64,000 nucleotides of DNA. Origin: Streptomyces capillispiralis. Its GTDB lineage: Bacteria > Actinomycetota > Actinomycetes > Streptomycetales > Streptomycetaceae. The notes beneath the pieces were generated by a model. That model was not told the DNA's origin. It was given only the letters and a program-made list of their open reading frames with translations, and did no database searches. The number at the start of each line of letters is the position of its first letter. Position 1 is the stretch's first letter. Location: contig NZ_VIWV01000001.1 in the NCBI RefSeq assembly GCF_007829875.1, forward strand, positions 7,080,001-7,144,000, in the 5' to 3' direction. Positions 36,601-45,032 of this stretch are shown piece by piece. The translations under genes were made by a program, and so were the position numbers.

Positions 36601-37250
36601 GGTCCATAGACGGTGCCGTGCAAGTTGGGAGCGTCGGCGAGCTGGGCGAGATCTCTGAACTGAGAACGCCAGCGGCGCAGCAGTTGGGCGAGACGGCGAC
36701 GCTGCATCCCCAGGAACGCCACTGCGGCTTCGACGGCGAGTGTGTCGAGGTGGCTCGACAGGGCCGCCTCAGTGATCAGAAGGGAGTCTGTCTGGTCGAT
36801 CTGGCGGAAGACCGCGGTGGCGTTGGGGTCCTGCTCGCAACGCCGGTAGCCGATCTGTGCGCCGAAGGCCATGGCCAGGCGCCGGGCTCGGATCACTTCC
36901 GGGGGCTGCGCGGATGATGGACGTTCTGCTTCCGCGTCGACAGAGAATTCGGCGGCGCGGATCTGGTGCCGGGGATCGCCCAGAGCCAGCTCGAGGATGT
37001 GGGCGCTGACGGCAAACGCGTGTCTACGCCGTACCGGGTCATACAGCTCAGTGCCCTCTGCCGCGGCGGCCACCCCGTGCAGGTACCAGGCGGTGCCGAG
37101 AAGCTGATCCGGCACCTCCGAATCGGCACGGATCGCTGCGACTTCGATGTCGGCGATCAGAGCGGCGAGTTGTTCGGGGGAGGGCAGGATGCCGGTCTCA
37201 TGGACACCCAGTGCTTGAGCCAGGATCTGTGGATCTACAGTGCGCTCCAC
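33630..37250 (-). CDS. SF2 DEAD/DEAH-box helicase, HamB-like (Hachiman-type candidate)
   Basis: 1,206 residues. A helical N-terminal region (1-300) leads to the RecA-like domains: Walker A SVPTSAGKT (about 332-340), motif Ia YVSPLRSL, motif II IDEAHH (DEAH, about 430), motif III LLSAAVG, motif V TSTLTDGVNLP and motif VI NAVGRAGRAGR (about 725-735). The C-terminal 450 residues are mostly helical. The PTSAGKT and GRAGRAGR forms are those of Ski2/Brr2-like helicases, the class used by HamB. GTG with AGGAG 6 nt upstream; the start overlaps the upstream nuclease-like gene by 16 bp, arguing for a two-protein system. Confidence 0.75.
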   Translation of the reverse strand: MERTVDPQILAQALGVHETGILPSPEQLAALIADIEVAAIRADSEVPDQLLGTAWYLHGVAAAAEGTELYDPVRRRHAFAVSAHILELALGDPRHQIRAAEFSVDAEAERPSSAQPPEVIRARRLAMAFGAQIGYRRCEQDPNATAVFRQIDQTDSLLITEAALSSHLDTLAVEAAVAFLGMQRRRLAQLLRRWRSQFRDLAQLADAPNLHGTVYGPAEAVVDACAYLTRYLTRADAPALEQARTRLRDVVTGEAGMADRSARWVAAHLLEFLGDLAADSLQGLLPDGSPPALARTFALSDPPVMTLWPPQRSLLKKANPLDENTRRLLISVPTSAGKTLMAQLIICAHLADHAERVLYVSPLRSLGREMRQALRSRLRVLGRTLAADQPDFPASGAPLTSADSDVEISTPERLMHALRQDAHAALDGVGLIVIDEAHHIQQGERGFLLEGLLAFCQAHPRPPRLVLLSAAVGNHGELAAWLDDEQPPEKVVFTDAWRGPRRLHGLLTPELFRDQQVRRTLPPHPNRTRTTELRVPMGLRISVRPTTTGQTYSMTTRPEEPLGTRIYLEKTPGDTSAKAPASVPNRTLFAFGAAHLARAGSVLVVCDSRNSAKTMARAVAEFLPEHAPAAQLAEFLADTLGAEHPLIDCARHGVAYHHARLPAEVLRAVEDALRDDKLNVICCTSTLTDGVNLPVRSVVIHSDVDDGRPHRWSGRPQMPPAQLLNAVGRAGRAGRESEGWILLTRHSNPRTADYSLLQPGADRLHVLSALGSEDALASLAEAEELIAQSANAVLRLAASQAADFASYVWFTLDALSRIPTLTEQPPLAAVQRLLAMRQLPDELAQRWMRLAVKVADEYAATDEGARRRWTTPGTSIRSARTLDAVAEVLTVLLLRDPAAPTPVPPGFWGEALADALASEWPLQQALDFFDQHNVYSLLLSLPEAKDAWTFTEKPRGRSNKITVDIAAAVAAWIGGRSIPDLSTDWLPSLPPEWALEQTVSNISSTFEHYLSWTLGALINLVNARLENAHATFRLPSTAGWHLRHGVDTPHALNLLNAGITSRRLAHSIGRSAKTQHIRPEDLRQWLTDLHINRWKSDFNANAYETGELLEYTRFRKRSLINDLLDTERCSLQVIPFAAAPEAPLAVRIRNDATDTPDPLTVSDGTRDLARVPADAHIDVLTVLDSGIDIEVTLCRDRLTFRLPRST

Positions 37251-38155
37251 ACCAGCTCCTGTACGTGCTCGGCGAATTCCGCGAAGTTGTCGATGGCGAT
37301 GACGAGCCCTTCCAGCGCACCGGGATGTGTCAGGTGCGGGATGTGAGTGTGCGAGGTGGTGAACGCCTCGGTGGGTGCTGCAGAGGTGTTGGTGGCCACG
37401 CTGACTCCTGCGCCGCTACTGGGGTGGCCGTCGATCCACATCTCGACCATCTGACTGACGAACGCACCGAGATCACCCGCGAACTCGCGGTCTGCCCAGG
37501 CCGTCTGGGACAGCACGTACGCGGCGCCATTCTCGCTGAGCTGCTGCCAGGCGCCGGTCACGGTGGCCGTGATCGAGTCGTCCTTGCCGGTGTACTTCTT
37601 CATTTCCCAGAGCCGGAATACCAGTTCCGGTCCCGAGCCGCTTCGGGTACGCCGGATGATCAGCCCGTCGCCGCCGCCGTCGTTGACGTTCACTTTCGGC
37701 TCAGCCAAGTACTCAGTGGTTCGACCCGGCAGGTCAGGCGTCTCGAGAGCAAGTAGGTACCACAGCCACTCACCGACATGGCCGGGGACGCCGTGGTGCG
37801 GCTTTGCGTTTGGCTTCGTCTGAGGCTTGAAGACGGGACTGGCGAACTCCTTGATCAAGCGCTGCTGGCGCGGGTCGAGTGCTGCTTCACCAAGCGCCAC
37901 TGCTCGCCAGAGAGCGAAGACATGCGGCAACTTGCGGCAGCGCTGTCGCATCACCGCCTCGGCGACGATCCAGGCGATCGCTGCGCGCTCTTCTGGGACG
38001 AGTCCGGCCAGCGAGGCGAACTCCCAAGGGCACGGCTGCTGCACACCATGGCGCTGTCGCTTCGTGAACGCGGTGATCCGATTGCCGTGCCGTGCGGCGA
38101 GCTTCTGACCTATAGAAGGGGGGACGCGGCCACCATTGCCACCTGCAGTCGCCAT
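37235..38155 (-). CDS. Predicted PD-(D/E)XK nuclease partner of the helicase, HamA/DUF1837-like
   Basis: 306 residues. The N-terminus is basic. Residues about 120-210 carry a nuclease-like core: GEWLWYLLALE, EYLAEPKVNVNDGGGDGLII and FRLWEMKKYTGKDDSITA. Here a glycine/Asp-rich strand is followed by E184-M-K186 and a Tyr, the spacing seen in HamA (DUF1837) proteins. The C-terminal part is helical. The order (nuclease gene first, helicase second, short overlap) is that of Hachiman and AbpAB operons. I did not verify similarity with a profile; a different nuclease-helicase defence pair is possible. Confidence 0.6.
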   Translation of the reverse strand: MATAGGNGGRVPPSIGQKLAARHGNRITAFTKRQRHGVQQPCPWEFASLAGLVPEERAAIAWIVAEAVMRQRCRKLPHVFALWRAVALGEAALDPRQQRLIKEFASPVFKPQTKPNAKPHHGVPGHVGEWLWYLLALETPDLPGRTTEYLAEPKVNVNDGGGDGLIIRRTRSGSGPELVFRLWEMKKYTGKDDSITATVTGAWQQLSENGAAYVLSQTAWADREFAGDLGAFVSQMVEMWIDGHPSSGAGVSVATNTSAAPTEAFTTSHTHIPHLTHPGALEGLVIAIDNFAEFAEHVQELVWSAL

Positions 38156-38349
38156 GAAGGTCGCGTGTCTCCCACCCGCGGCTGACTAGACGTTGGGCCT
38201 TAGGGAGCAAGCCGCTCAGCAGCCCTGGGCGCGTCCGAGGGTAGCTGACGGCTACATGCCCTGGCGCGCTGTCCGCCGTGAGTACGAGGTCGTGGTGCAA
38301 GGCGCCTGAGGTCTGCCAGTCGCAAGCTCCCCAGGGCCGGGACGGCGAG

Positions 38350-38635
38350 GGAATGGGCTACCTCTCCGTCGAGCACCGCGACGACCCGGCGGACGGCTGT
38401 CCGGTCGCTGCGCTCGCCACCGACATCGCGCGCGAGGTCGGTGGCGCGAGGCCCGTCGCGTCTACGTCGACGGGGTGGCCGACTTCGCCGAATTCCTAGC
38501 TAGAGACGACCAGGACGGCATCGTCCGCCTCTGCACCCTGTTCGGTGCGCTGGTCCTATCCCGGGCCCTCAAAGCTCCCCGCGCTCCGGGGAGATCTTCG
38601 CCGCCGCGCACGCAGCCTTGACTGAAGCAGTCTGA
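38350..38635 (+). pseudogene. Relic of a TetR family regulator (C-terminal part only)
   Basis: Three frames together spell a TetR ligand-domain tail: DGCPVAALATDIAREVGGARP, then YVDGVADFAEFLARDDQDG and LCTLFGALVLSRALKAP, then SGEIFAAAHAALTEAV and a stop at 38635. Two frameshifts (near 38450 and 38585) and the absence of any HTH upstream make it non-functional. The GCPVAALA motif is diagnostic for a common actinobacterial TetR subgroup. It marks older chromosomal sequence into which defence genes were inserted. Confidence 0.7.
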
Positions 38636-38743
38636 TCAAGGGTCCGATGCCGGTGCACATCGACCGCGCTCGAAGGCTCCTTCCCGCTCAGTAGGATCAC
38701 CGGCAGAGCGGGGCGGGAGGCGCACGGGGTGGGGAGCAGCGGT

Positions 38744-41700
38744 ATGGCAGCGGGGGGTCGGCGAGTGTCGGCGGAGCGGGTGCGGGAGCGCCGTAGGGCC
38801 GCGGTGCGCAAGCGCGTTCACGACAAGGCACTGGTCGAGGTGCGGGGCTGTCTGCGGGACTGGGACGACGGCCGGGACGCGGCACGCGAGGCCAAGGCGG
38901 TGGCCGAGACGATCATCGCGCCCGAGTACGAGGGTCGGGTGCTCATCGAGTTGTTGCAGAACGCGCACGACGCGCACCTGGCCGGCGCCGCCGACGGACG
39001 TATCGAGATCCGGCTGGACGAGGACGAGGGTGAGCACGGCACCCTCTATGTGGCCAATGGCGGCAAGCCGTTCGGCGGCAAGAACTTCAAGGACCTGTGC
39101 AGCATCGCCCTGTCCAGCAAGCGTGCCGACGCCGGGATCGGCCACAAGGGCGTGGGCTTCAAGAGCGTGCTGCACCTGTGCGACGCGCCCGAGATCTACA
39201 GCGTGGCCAGGGAGGGATCCCGGGTCCCCGACGGGTTCACGTTCCGGTTCGCCCGGCTCGATGACTACGACGCGCTCGCCCGGGAGGTGGCACCCGAACG
39301 CGTCGGTTTCGCCGACTACTTGAAGGAGAACCTGCTCACGCTGAAGGTGCCGGTCTTCCTGGAGGAGGCACCGAAGAGTGTCCACAACTTCGTGCGCCGC
39401 GGCTTCGTCACCGTCGTCCGTCTGCCGCTGAAGTCGGCCGACGCACGCTCGGCCGCCGGGGCGCAGGTGCGGGAACTCATGGACGACAGCGCCCCGTTCG
39501 AGCTGTTTCTTGACCGTCTGGAACGTGTCCGGCTGGAGCGGCGGGTCGCAGGGAAAACTCGGGGCAAGACGTATGACCGCCAGGTGGAGGTGCTGCACCA
39601 GGCCCGCGGCCTGAAGGTGCAGCAGGTCACCTTGCGCCGGCGGATGCGACTGATCGTCGTCTGCGGGAAGGCCAACCCGGACCGCGCCCGGGAGGCACTC
39701 ACCGCGTCGATCGAGAAGAGCGGGATGCGACGCGACTGGATGGCCTGGGAGAAGAAGGCCGAGGTACGCGTCGCCGTACCGGTCACCGATCCCCTGCGGG
39801 AGGGGCGGCTCTACGCCTTCCTGCCGATGGGCGAGCAGATTCCGGCGCCCGTGCGCGGCTTCGTCCACGCCCCGTTCTTCGCCGAGATGAACCGGCGCTC
39901 GTTCAACGAGGCGGTGCCGTGGAACGGCCTGCTCCTCGACACCGTGGCCGAGACGTGTGCCCGCGCGGTGCTCGCCACGGCCGAGGGACGGGCCCCCGTT
40001 CCCGCCGGAGCGCTGGTCGACCTGATGTGCTGGCGGTCGCCCACAGCACTGACCCGGCTCGCCTCCTCCTTCCAGCGGCTCGGTCACGGGATCGCCGAGG
40101 TGCCGCTCATCCCTGTGATCGCCACGGCGTCCGGCACGCGCACCTCCCTGCACCGGGCAGTGCTGTGGGAACGCAAAGAACACGCCACGGCTTTCACCCC
40201 GCACGCGGTCGCCGCCAGTGGGGTCACCGAACTCCTCGACCCGCAGCTGCATTCCGTACGGCTGCGGCGGCTGGTGTCTCTCGCGAGAAGTGTGGGCACG
40301 CGCCTCGAACCGCCGCCGGAGCGCCTCGCCTCCTGGGCGGAGCGGCTCGCTGAGGCCGCCGCCCGCGCCCCCTTCGACCCTGGATGGTGGGCGGACTTCT
40401 ACTACGACCTCTCGCAGGAGTTCCCCGACGGCTCGGACCTGACCGGCAAGCGGATCATCCTCACATCCGAGTCGGCGTTGCCGGCACCGGCTGGCAGGGA
40501 AGGCGTCTTCTTCGACCGCGAGTCCCCGCGGGGCGGCCCCCTTCCGGCCCTGCCCGACGGGCTGTCCGGCCGTCTGCACTTCGTGCACGAGGGCATCGCC
40601 TGGACCGGCAAGGGCCGCAAGCGCAGAGCGCAGGGCCGCACCTGGCTCAGGACCGCCAGCCTCGTCCACGAGTACGGAGCCGACCGGGTGCTCGAGGTCG
40701 TGGCCGCGGCACTGAGGGCGGACGGAGAGGGCGGAGTCGAGGACGGCGTGCGCCTGGCCTGCCTTCGCTACGCCTGCGCGGTATCCCACGCGCTGGAGAC
40801 CGAGGGGCGCAGGGCTCCGCAGCTGAAGGATCTCCGCGTACCGACCCGCGGCGGCTGGCAGGAGGCGAGCCGCGCCATGTTCGGGCCGGGATGGCCCGGT
40901 GAGCACTCTTCCATCGATGACACTCTGACCCGGTTCCTGGAGCGCGCCCGGGGACTGTCGTCCGTACTCACCCAGACGGAGCAGCGGCTCCTCCCGCGCC
41001 CCGAGGAGCTGTGCGGGGACACGCTCCCCGTCGAAGCCATGCGGCGCTTCCTCGAACGGCACGACGTCGCTCACGGCCTGCGTCCCCGGCACGAGGTCTT
41101 TCGCACCGAAGTGCGAGGCCAGGACCTCAACTGGCCCGCCCGGTTCTGGGTTCCGAACCGGCGGGATCTGCTGCCGCAGTGGCGGACGACCGCCGAGCGC
41201 TGGCCGAACCGGCGGCGGGTCGGTTACCTCAAGGTGGCCTACCACTCACGCGCCCATTCCGCGGACGTGCTGCCCGGACAGGACGACTACGCCGCCTTCG
41301 GCGAGGAGGACCGCAGGCTCTACGCGGAACTCATCGTGCACGGCCTCGCCTTCTCCTGGCTCGACTCCGCGCTGGAGATGCATTTCGTACGCCACACCGA
41401 CTCCGCGGGCACCCCCTGGCCCACTCCGCTGGCCGCCTTCCTCGCCCAAGCGCCGTGGATCCCGCAGACCACCGTCCCAGGCGCTCCCGCTGAGGGGATC
41501 GTGTTCGCCACGGCGGGCCGGGCCTGGTGGTGGCAGGGCACACAGTCCCCGCCCCCTTTCCTCAGCGTGGTGCCCGCGACCTTGCGCAGCAGGCGGTCCG
41601 CCAAGCTCGTGGCACGCCTCGGCCTGCTCGGCATCCGCTCCTGGGACGACCCCGGCACCGCGCTCGACCGGCTCAGCCATCTGCCCAACCTGGTGCAGGC

Positions 41701-44092
41701 CGGCCCGCACCTGCGCGAAGGCAGGCACGCGCACGAGATCGGGCAGGAGTACGAGAAGGCGTGGGCCCAGCTGCTGCCCGCGAACGGCGGCACACGCACC
41801 ACCGACGGCGGGCCTGCCACGCCACCGCACCGGCTGCTGGTCCACCGGGCCGGTGCACTCGAACCCCTGGACGCGGCGGAGACGGACGAGCCGGTCTTCG
41901 TCCCGGACCCGGACGGCGCCCAGAACCGGGCCCTCCTGGACCGCGTCCCGGTACCTGTGATCCCGATCAGGGACAGGGCGCTGGGCGCCCGGGTCCACGC
42001 CTTCCTCGACCAGGGGACGACGTTCGACGTCCAACGGTGCGGCGACGCCACACACGACATCCAGGCCGACGGGCTGCCCGTCCGTGAGGCGATGCGCCTG
42101 CCGCTGACCCAGTACGCGGGCCCCTGGCTGCTCACCCTGGTCGCGGCCCTGGTGGAGTTCGACGAGGAGCGCGCGTCCCGGACGGAGCCCGTGACCGTGG
42201 CCGAGGCGACCACCCTGCTGCGCCGCTGCGAGGTGACCGTGGCCGACGAGGCCGTCGTCTGGATCGCCGGACACCGTCTCACCGAGAACGGCACGGACCG
42301 CGCCCTGCTCCACCCACACCCCGACCGGCCCTGTGTCGTCGTCATGCACAACGGGGCGCGCACCGGCTGGCGGGTGCTCCGTACCGCCGCACCCGCCCTG
42401 GCCGCTCTCATCCGCGCGCCCTACCTCGCGGACATCCTGTGGAAGGCACTGACCCGGCTGGAGGAGCGGGACCTGAAGACGGACGACGTTTCCGAGGAGG
42501 ATCTCGCGGACGTCCTGGAGCTACGGCAGCACCAGCTGCGCGTAATCCTCGCCGAGCGCGCCTCGCAGCGCTCCGGCAGCGCGCGGCTCGTGCCGCTCCT
42601 CGCCTGCCTCTACCTCGACCTCGCGGAGGAGCTCCAACAGCGCGTCGAGGAATTCCCCGACCGTGCAGCCCTCCTGGCCTGGCTCACCGCCCGCACCGGC
42701 GCACCCGACGCGGAACGCCTCATGCGGCTCCTCGACGACGACGATCCGGAACGGCAGCTGAGGGCCCTGTCCGTAACCCTGGCCGAAGCCAACCGCGCCT
42801 GGCGCGCACTGAGTCTGCCGCAGATCGACAACACCGACCGGCACGAACGGCAGTTCGCGACCTGGCTCCAGCGAAACCGTCCCGCACTCGCCGAGCGAAT
42901 CAGGGACGCCCACGCCGACGTCCACCGCTCCGGCCGGTCCCTGGCCGCCTACGTGCGCCTGCGGGGCCTGCCCACACTCGCGCCGGACCCGACCTGGCAC
43001 ACGACACTCTGGGACCTCACCGACCAGCTCCTCCAAGCTCACGCGGACGCCTGGCTGACCCGATCGCTCCCCGCACAACCGCCGACGTCCCGCGCGCTGC
43101 CGCCGCTCACCGAGGTCCGCGAAGCATCCACCACCGCTGTCCACCAGCACCTGCCGCGTCTACGGCAGCTGATCCAGGAATGGCAGCGTCTGCACCCGAC
43201 GAGCCACACCGTGGTGCCGCCGCCCCCGCAAGAGGTGCTACGAGCGCTGGACGACGAAGGGCTGCTGGACTTCGAGGTCCTATCCACGAAGGCGTTGATC
43301 ACCTGGCTCAGCCACCACGGCCACTGGCCGACGGACATGCCCCTGTCGGACCGGCGCGCCCAACTCGGGCTGTCCCCGACGAGCTCGTCGGCGCCTGCCG
43401 GGAACAGCGGCACGGCCGCGGGCACAGGCCAGTCCGGAGCACCCGTGCCCGGCCCCCAAGTGGCTCTGAACGGCAGGCTCGTCCCGGCGGGCCCCGACGA
43501 CCTGGCCGCACTGGCCCGTGAGGTGGCCGCGGACCTGACACCGGAACAACGCGCCACTTCGGCCACGGCCGTGACCACGCTCGCGCCCCGCATTCCCCGG
43601 CCGCGCACCCCGTCACAGCCCGGAACGGGATCGCAGGGCGGTTCCTACCAGGCCGCGGGCAACGACCAAGACCGCACCGTGCCGGTGGGCGTAGCGGGAG
43701 AGGCGGCGGTGGCCGCCTGGCTGCACAAGCAGTTCGGCGTCGAACCACAGGACTCATGGAAGTCCAGCCTGCGCGTGCACGGACTCGCCGGAGCACAGCC
43801 GGGGGACGACCGGCTCGGCTACGACTTCCTCATCCACGACGGCGACGCGACCTACCTCTACGAGGTCAAGGCGTCCACGGGCGACAGCGGAGAGATCATC
43901 CTGGGCGAGTCGGAGGTACGACGCGCTTCCCGGCTGGCCCCGGGCGAGACGTACTTCATCGTGTACGTCTCCCATGTCTTCGACCGCGACCGCCGCGCCA
44001 TCACCGTCCTGCCCAACCCATTCGGCGCCCCGGACCTCGCAGGCTACGAACTGGTTAGCACCCAGCTGAGGCTCCGCTTCAACATTGGCTGA
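38744..44092 (+). CDS. Giant GHKL (sacsin-like) ATPase with C-terminal DUF3883 nuclease-like domain
   Basis: 1,782 residues. The N-terminus is a sacsin/Hsp90-type GHKL ATPase: N-box ELLQNAHDAH (N73, D76), G1-like LYVANGGKPFGGKNF and G2 GIGHKGVGFKSVLHL (about 130-145). A long mixed region without recognised domains follows (about 300-1630). The end (about 1645-1782) is DUF3883-like: GVAGEAAVAAWLHKQFG, D1694 in LGYDFLI, E1707-V-K1709 in YLYEVKAS, then a receptive strand TYFIVYVSH. The D...ExK set suggests a PD-(D/E)XK nuclease. ATG at 38744 has GGGGAG 7 nt upstream; a GTG 15 bp earlier is weaker. Such ATP-gated effector-like proteins are frequent in defence islands; function here is inferred. 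Confidence 0.8.
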   Translation: MAAGGRRVSAERVRERRRAAVRKRVHDKALVEVRGCLRDWDDGRDAAREAKAVAETIIAPEYEGRVLIELLQNAHDAHLAGAADGRIEIRLDEDEGEHGTLYVANGGKPFGGKNFKDLCSIALSSKRADAGIGHKGVGFKSVLHLCDAPEIYSVAREGSRVPDGFTFRFARLDDYDALAREVAPERVGFADYLKENLLTLKVPVFLEEAPKSVHNFVRRGFVTVVRLPLKSADARSAAGAQVRELMDDSAPFELFLDRLERVRLERRVAGKTRGKTYDRQVEVLHQARGLKVQQVTLRRRMRLIVVCGKANPDRAREALTASIEKSGMRRDWMAWEKKAEVRVAVPVTDPLREGRLYAFLPMGEQIPAPVRGFVHAPFFAEMNRRSFNEAVPWNGLLLDTVAETCARAVLATAEGRAPVPAGALVDLMCWRSPTALTRLASSFQRLGHGIAEVPLIPVIATASGTRTSLHRAVLWERKEHATAFTPHAVAASGVTELLDPQLHSVRLRRLVSLARSVGTRLEPPPERLASWAERLAEAAARAPFDPGWWADFYYDLSQEFPDGSDLTGKRIILTSESALPAPAGREGVFFDRESPRGGPLPALPDGLSGRLHFVHEGIAWTGKGRKRRAQGRTWLRTASLVHEYGADRVLEVVAAALRADGEGGVEDGVRLACLRYACAVSHALETEGRRAPQLKDLRVPTRGGWQEASRAMFGPGWPGEHSSIDDTLTRFLERARGLSSVLTQTEQRLLPRPEELCGDTLPVEAMRRFLERHDVAHGLRPRHEVFRTEVRGQDLNWPARFWVPNRRDLLPQWRTTAERWPNRRRVGYLKVAYHSRAHSADVLPGQDDYAAFGEEDRRLYAELIVHGLAFSWLDSALEMHFVRHTDSAGTPWPTPLAAFLAQAPWIPQTTVPGAPAEGIVFATAGRAWWWQGTQSPPPFLSVVPATLRSRRSAKLVARLGLLGIRSWDDPGTALDRLSHLPNLVQAGPHLREGRHAHEIGQEYEKAWAQLLPANGGTRTTDGGPATPPHRLLVHRAGALEPLDAAETDEPVFVPDPDGAQNRALLDRVPVPVIPIRDRALGARVHAFLDQGTTFDVQRCGDATHDIQADGLPVREAMRLPLTQYAGPWLLTLVAALVEFDEERASRTEPVTVAEATTLLRRCEVTVADEAVVWIAGHRLTENGTDRALLHPHPDRPCVVVMHNGARTGWRVLRTAAPALAALIRAPYLADILWKALTRLEERDLKTDDVSEEDLADVLELRQHQLRVILAERASQRSGSARLVPLLACLYLDLAEELQQRVEEFPDRAALLAWLTARTGAPDAERLMRLLDDDDPERQLRALSVTLAEANRAWRALSLPQIDNTDRHERQFATWLQRNRPALAERIRDAHADVHRSGRSLAAYVRLRGLPTLAPDPTWHTTLWDLTDQLLQAHADAWLTRSLPAQPPTSRALPPLTEVREASTTAVHQHLPRLRQLIQEWQRLHPTSHTVVPPPPQEVLRALDDEGLLDFEVLSTKALITWLSHHGHWPTDMPLSDRRAQLGLSPTSSSAPAGNSGTAAGTGQSGAPVPGPQVALNGRLVPAGPDDLAALAREVAADLTPEQRATSATAVTTLAPRIPRPRTPSQPGTGSQGGSYQAAGNDQDRTVPVGVAGEAAVAAWLHKQFGVEPQDSWKSSLRVHGLAGAQPGDDRLGYDFLIHDGDATYLYEVKASTGDSGEIILGESEVRRASRLAPGETYFIVYVSHVFDRDRRAITVLPNPFGAPDLAGYELVSTQLRLRFNIG

Positions 44093-44153
44093 ACCAATAA
44101 GTTCGGGCCCGGCTGGCTGTGAGACGTCGGCCTTGTTGACGAGCTTGGCAAGC

Positions 44154-44345
44154 ATGGGTTGGACACTGAGTGGGCACGGCCGAGCCGAGCCGGTGGCTCC
44201 GCACGGTCACGCGGCGCTGCGCGTGGAGGCGGAAGCGGAGCCCGTGCAGGGGGCCAACCGCCTGGCGGTCGTAAAGCCGCCGAAGGTGGAGTATGTGCAG
44301 AGCTGGACGCCGGTGATGACGAGCAAGCTGGAGGGGCCAAAGTGA
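44154..44345 (+). CDS. Possible small protein, unrecognised
   Basis: 63 residues starting MGWTLSGHGRAEP and ending VQSWTPVMTSKLEGPK. No domain recognised and no strong ribosome site. Kept because its TGA overlaps the GTG of the next gene in the same GTGA manner as the following pair, which is how coupled genes are arranged elsewhere in this island. Confidence 0.35.
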   Translation: MGWTLSGHGRAEPVAPHGHAALRVEAEAEPVQGANRLAVVKPPKVEYVQSWTPVMTSKLEGPK

Positions 44346-44683
44346 GCGAGATCAGGCGCGACGAGTGGGTTGGGATGACCAAGTCCGCCAGGAGGTACGA
44401 GCCGTTTTGGGAGAGCGTCCGGGTGGCGGAGGCGCAGGGTCGTCCGGTGATGCACGTCGTTAAGGTTGGCAAGTTCATCATGCAGGCGTCCACGGACATC
44501 GAGCTCGCCAAGCTGTTCGCGGAGCACCAGATCTTCGACCAGGACGAGGTCGGCGAGTTCGACTGGGTGCCGGACGAGTTCGAGGTGCTGCATCTTCGGT
44601 TCAAGAACACGCGGACTGGGGAGTGGGAGTCCACCATCCAGTCCATCTCGACGGTGCCGGCGCTGCCGGAGGTGCCGAAGTGA
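44342..44683 (+). CDS. Hypothetical protein, 113 residues
   Basis: Starts VSEIRRDEWVGMTKSARRYE from GTG, with GGAGGGG about 6 nt upstream. Charged, soluble, with a mixed alpha/beta pattern (HVVKVGKFIMQASTDIELAKLF, then EFEVLHLRFKNTRTGEWE). No family recognised. It begins by GTGA overlap with the upstream small frame. It lies about 250 bp behind the giant GHKL gene on the same strand and could be transcribed with it. Confidence 0.6.
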   Translation: MSEIRRDEWVGMTKSARRYEPFWESVRVAEAQGRPVMHVVKVGKFIMQASTDIELAKLFAEHQIFDQDEVGEFDWVPDEFEVLHLRFKNTRTGEWESTIQSISTVPALPEVPK

Positions 44684-44973
44684 GTGAGCCGCAGGGTCCC
44701 GGCCCTTCGTGGTCTGCTTGCTGGCCATCAGGCGACTCTCTCATCGAAGGAAAGCCCGCCGTCGATGACGCCGAGGATGCCGTCATAGGTATCCAAACCC
44801 GGCTGCTCGCACTGCACTTGGTCGGCAAGGGCCAGCCGCATGCGAGCCTATTCGCGGCTGGCTATCGCGGCCGCCGCGTGGGTGGGATCGGTGCAAGAAG
44901 CCATCCCACACCTCAAAACGGTGTAGCGCAGGCACGCGCGTCGGGGGCGCATTCCGCCCGAGCCACCGTCTGA
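44680..44973 (+). CDS. Possible small protein, unrecognised
   Basis: 97 residues from a GTG that overlaps the stop of the 113-residue gene (GTGA). Contains IEGKPAVDDAEDAVIGIQTRLLALHLV; the rest is low-information. No ribosome site beyond the coupling. On the opposite strand the same DNA encodes a short family-like segment (MRLALADQVQCEQPGLDTYD, then GILGVIDGGLSFDERVA), so the real gene or relic could be on the minus strand. Confidence 0.3.
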   Translation: MSEPQGPGPSWSACWPSGDSLIEGKPAVDDAEDAVIGIQTRLLALHLVGKGQPHASLFAAGYRGRRVGGIGARSHPTPQNGVAQARASGAHSARATV

Positions 44974-45032
44974 TCTCACTGCTGTACAGTCCGCCGACGT
45001 GTCACTGTGCGCGAGGGAGTTGGGGGCCTCTA

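Noticed and set aside
38636-41245. 869-residue minus-strand frame opposite the GHKL gene
   Set aside because: Composition is low-complexity and no motif is visible; the plus-strand GHKL motifs and ribosome site are convincing.
38155-44092. DISARM, BREX or Zorya system
   Set aside because: No PglZ, BrxC, DrmA/B or ZorA/B-like proteins are visible; the helicase pairs with an ExK protein and the GHKL gene stands alone.
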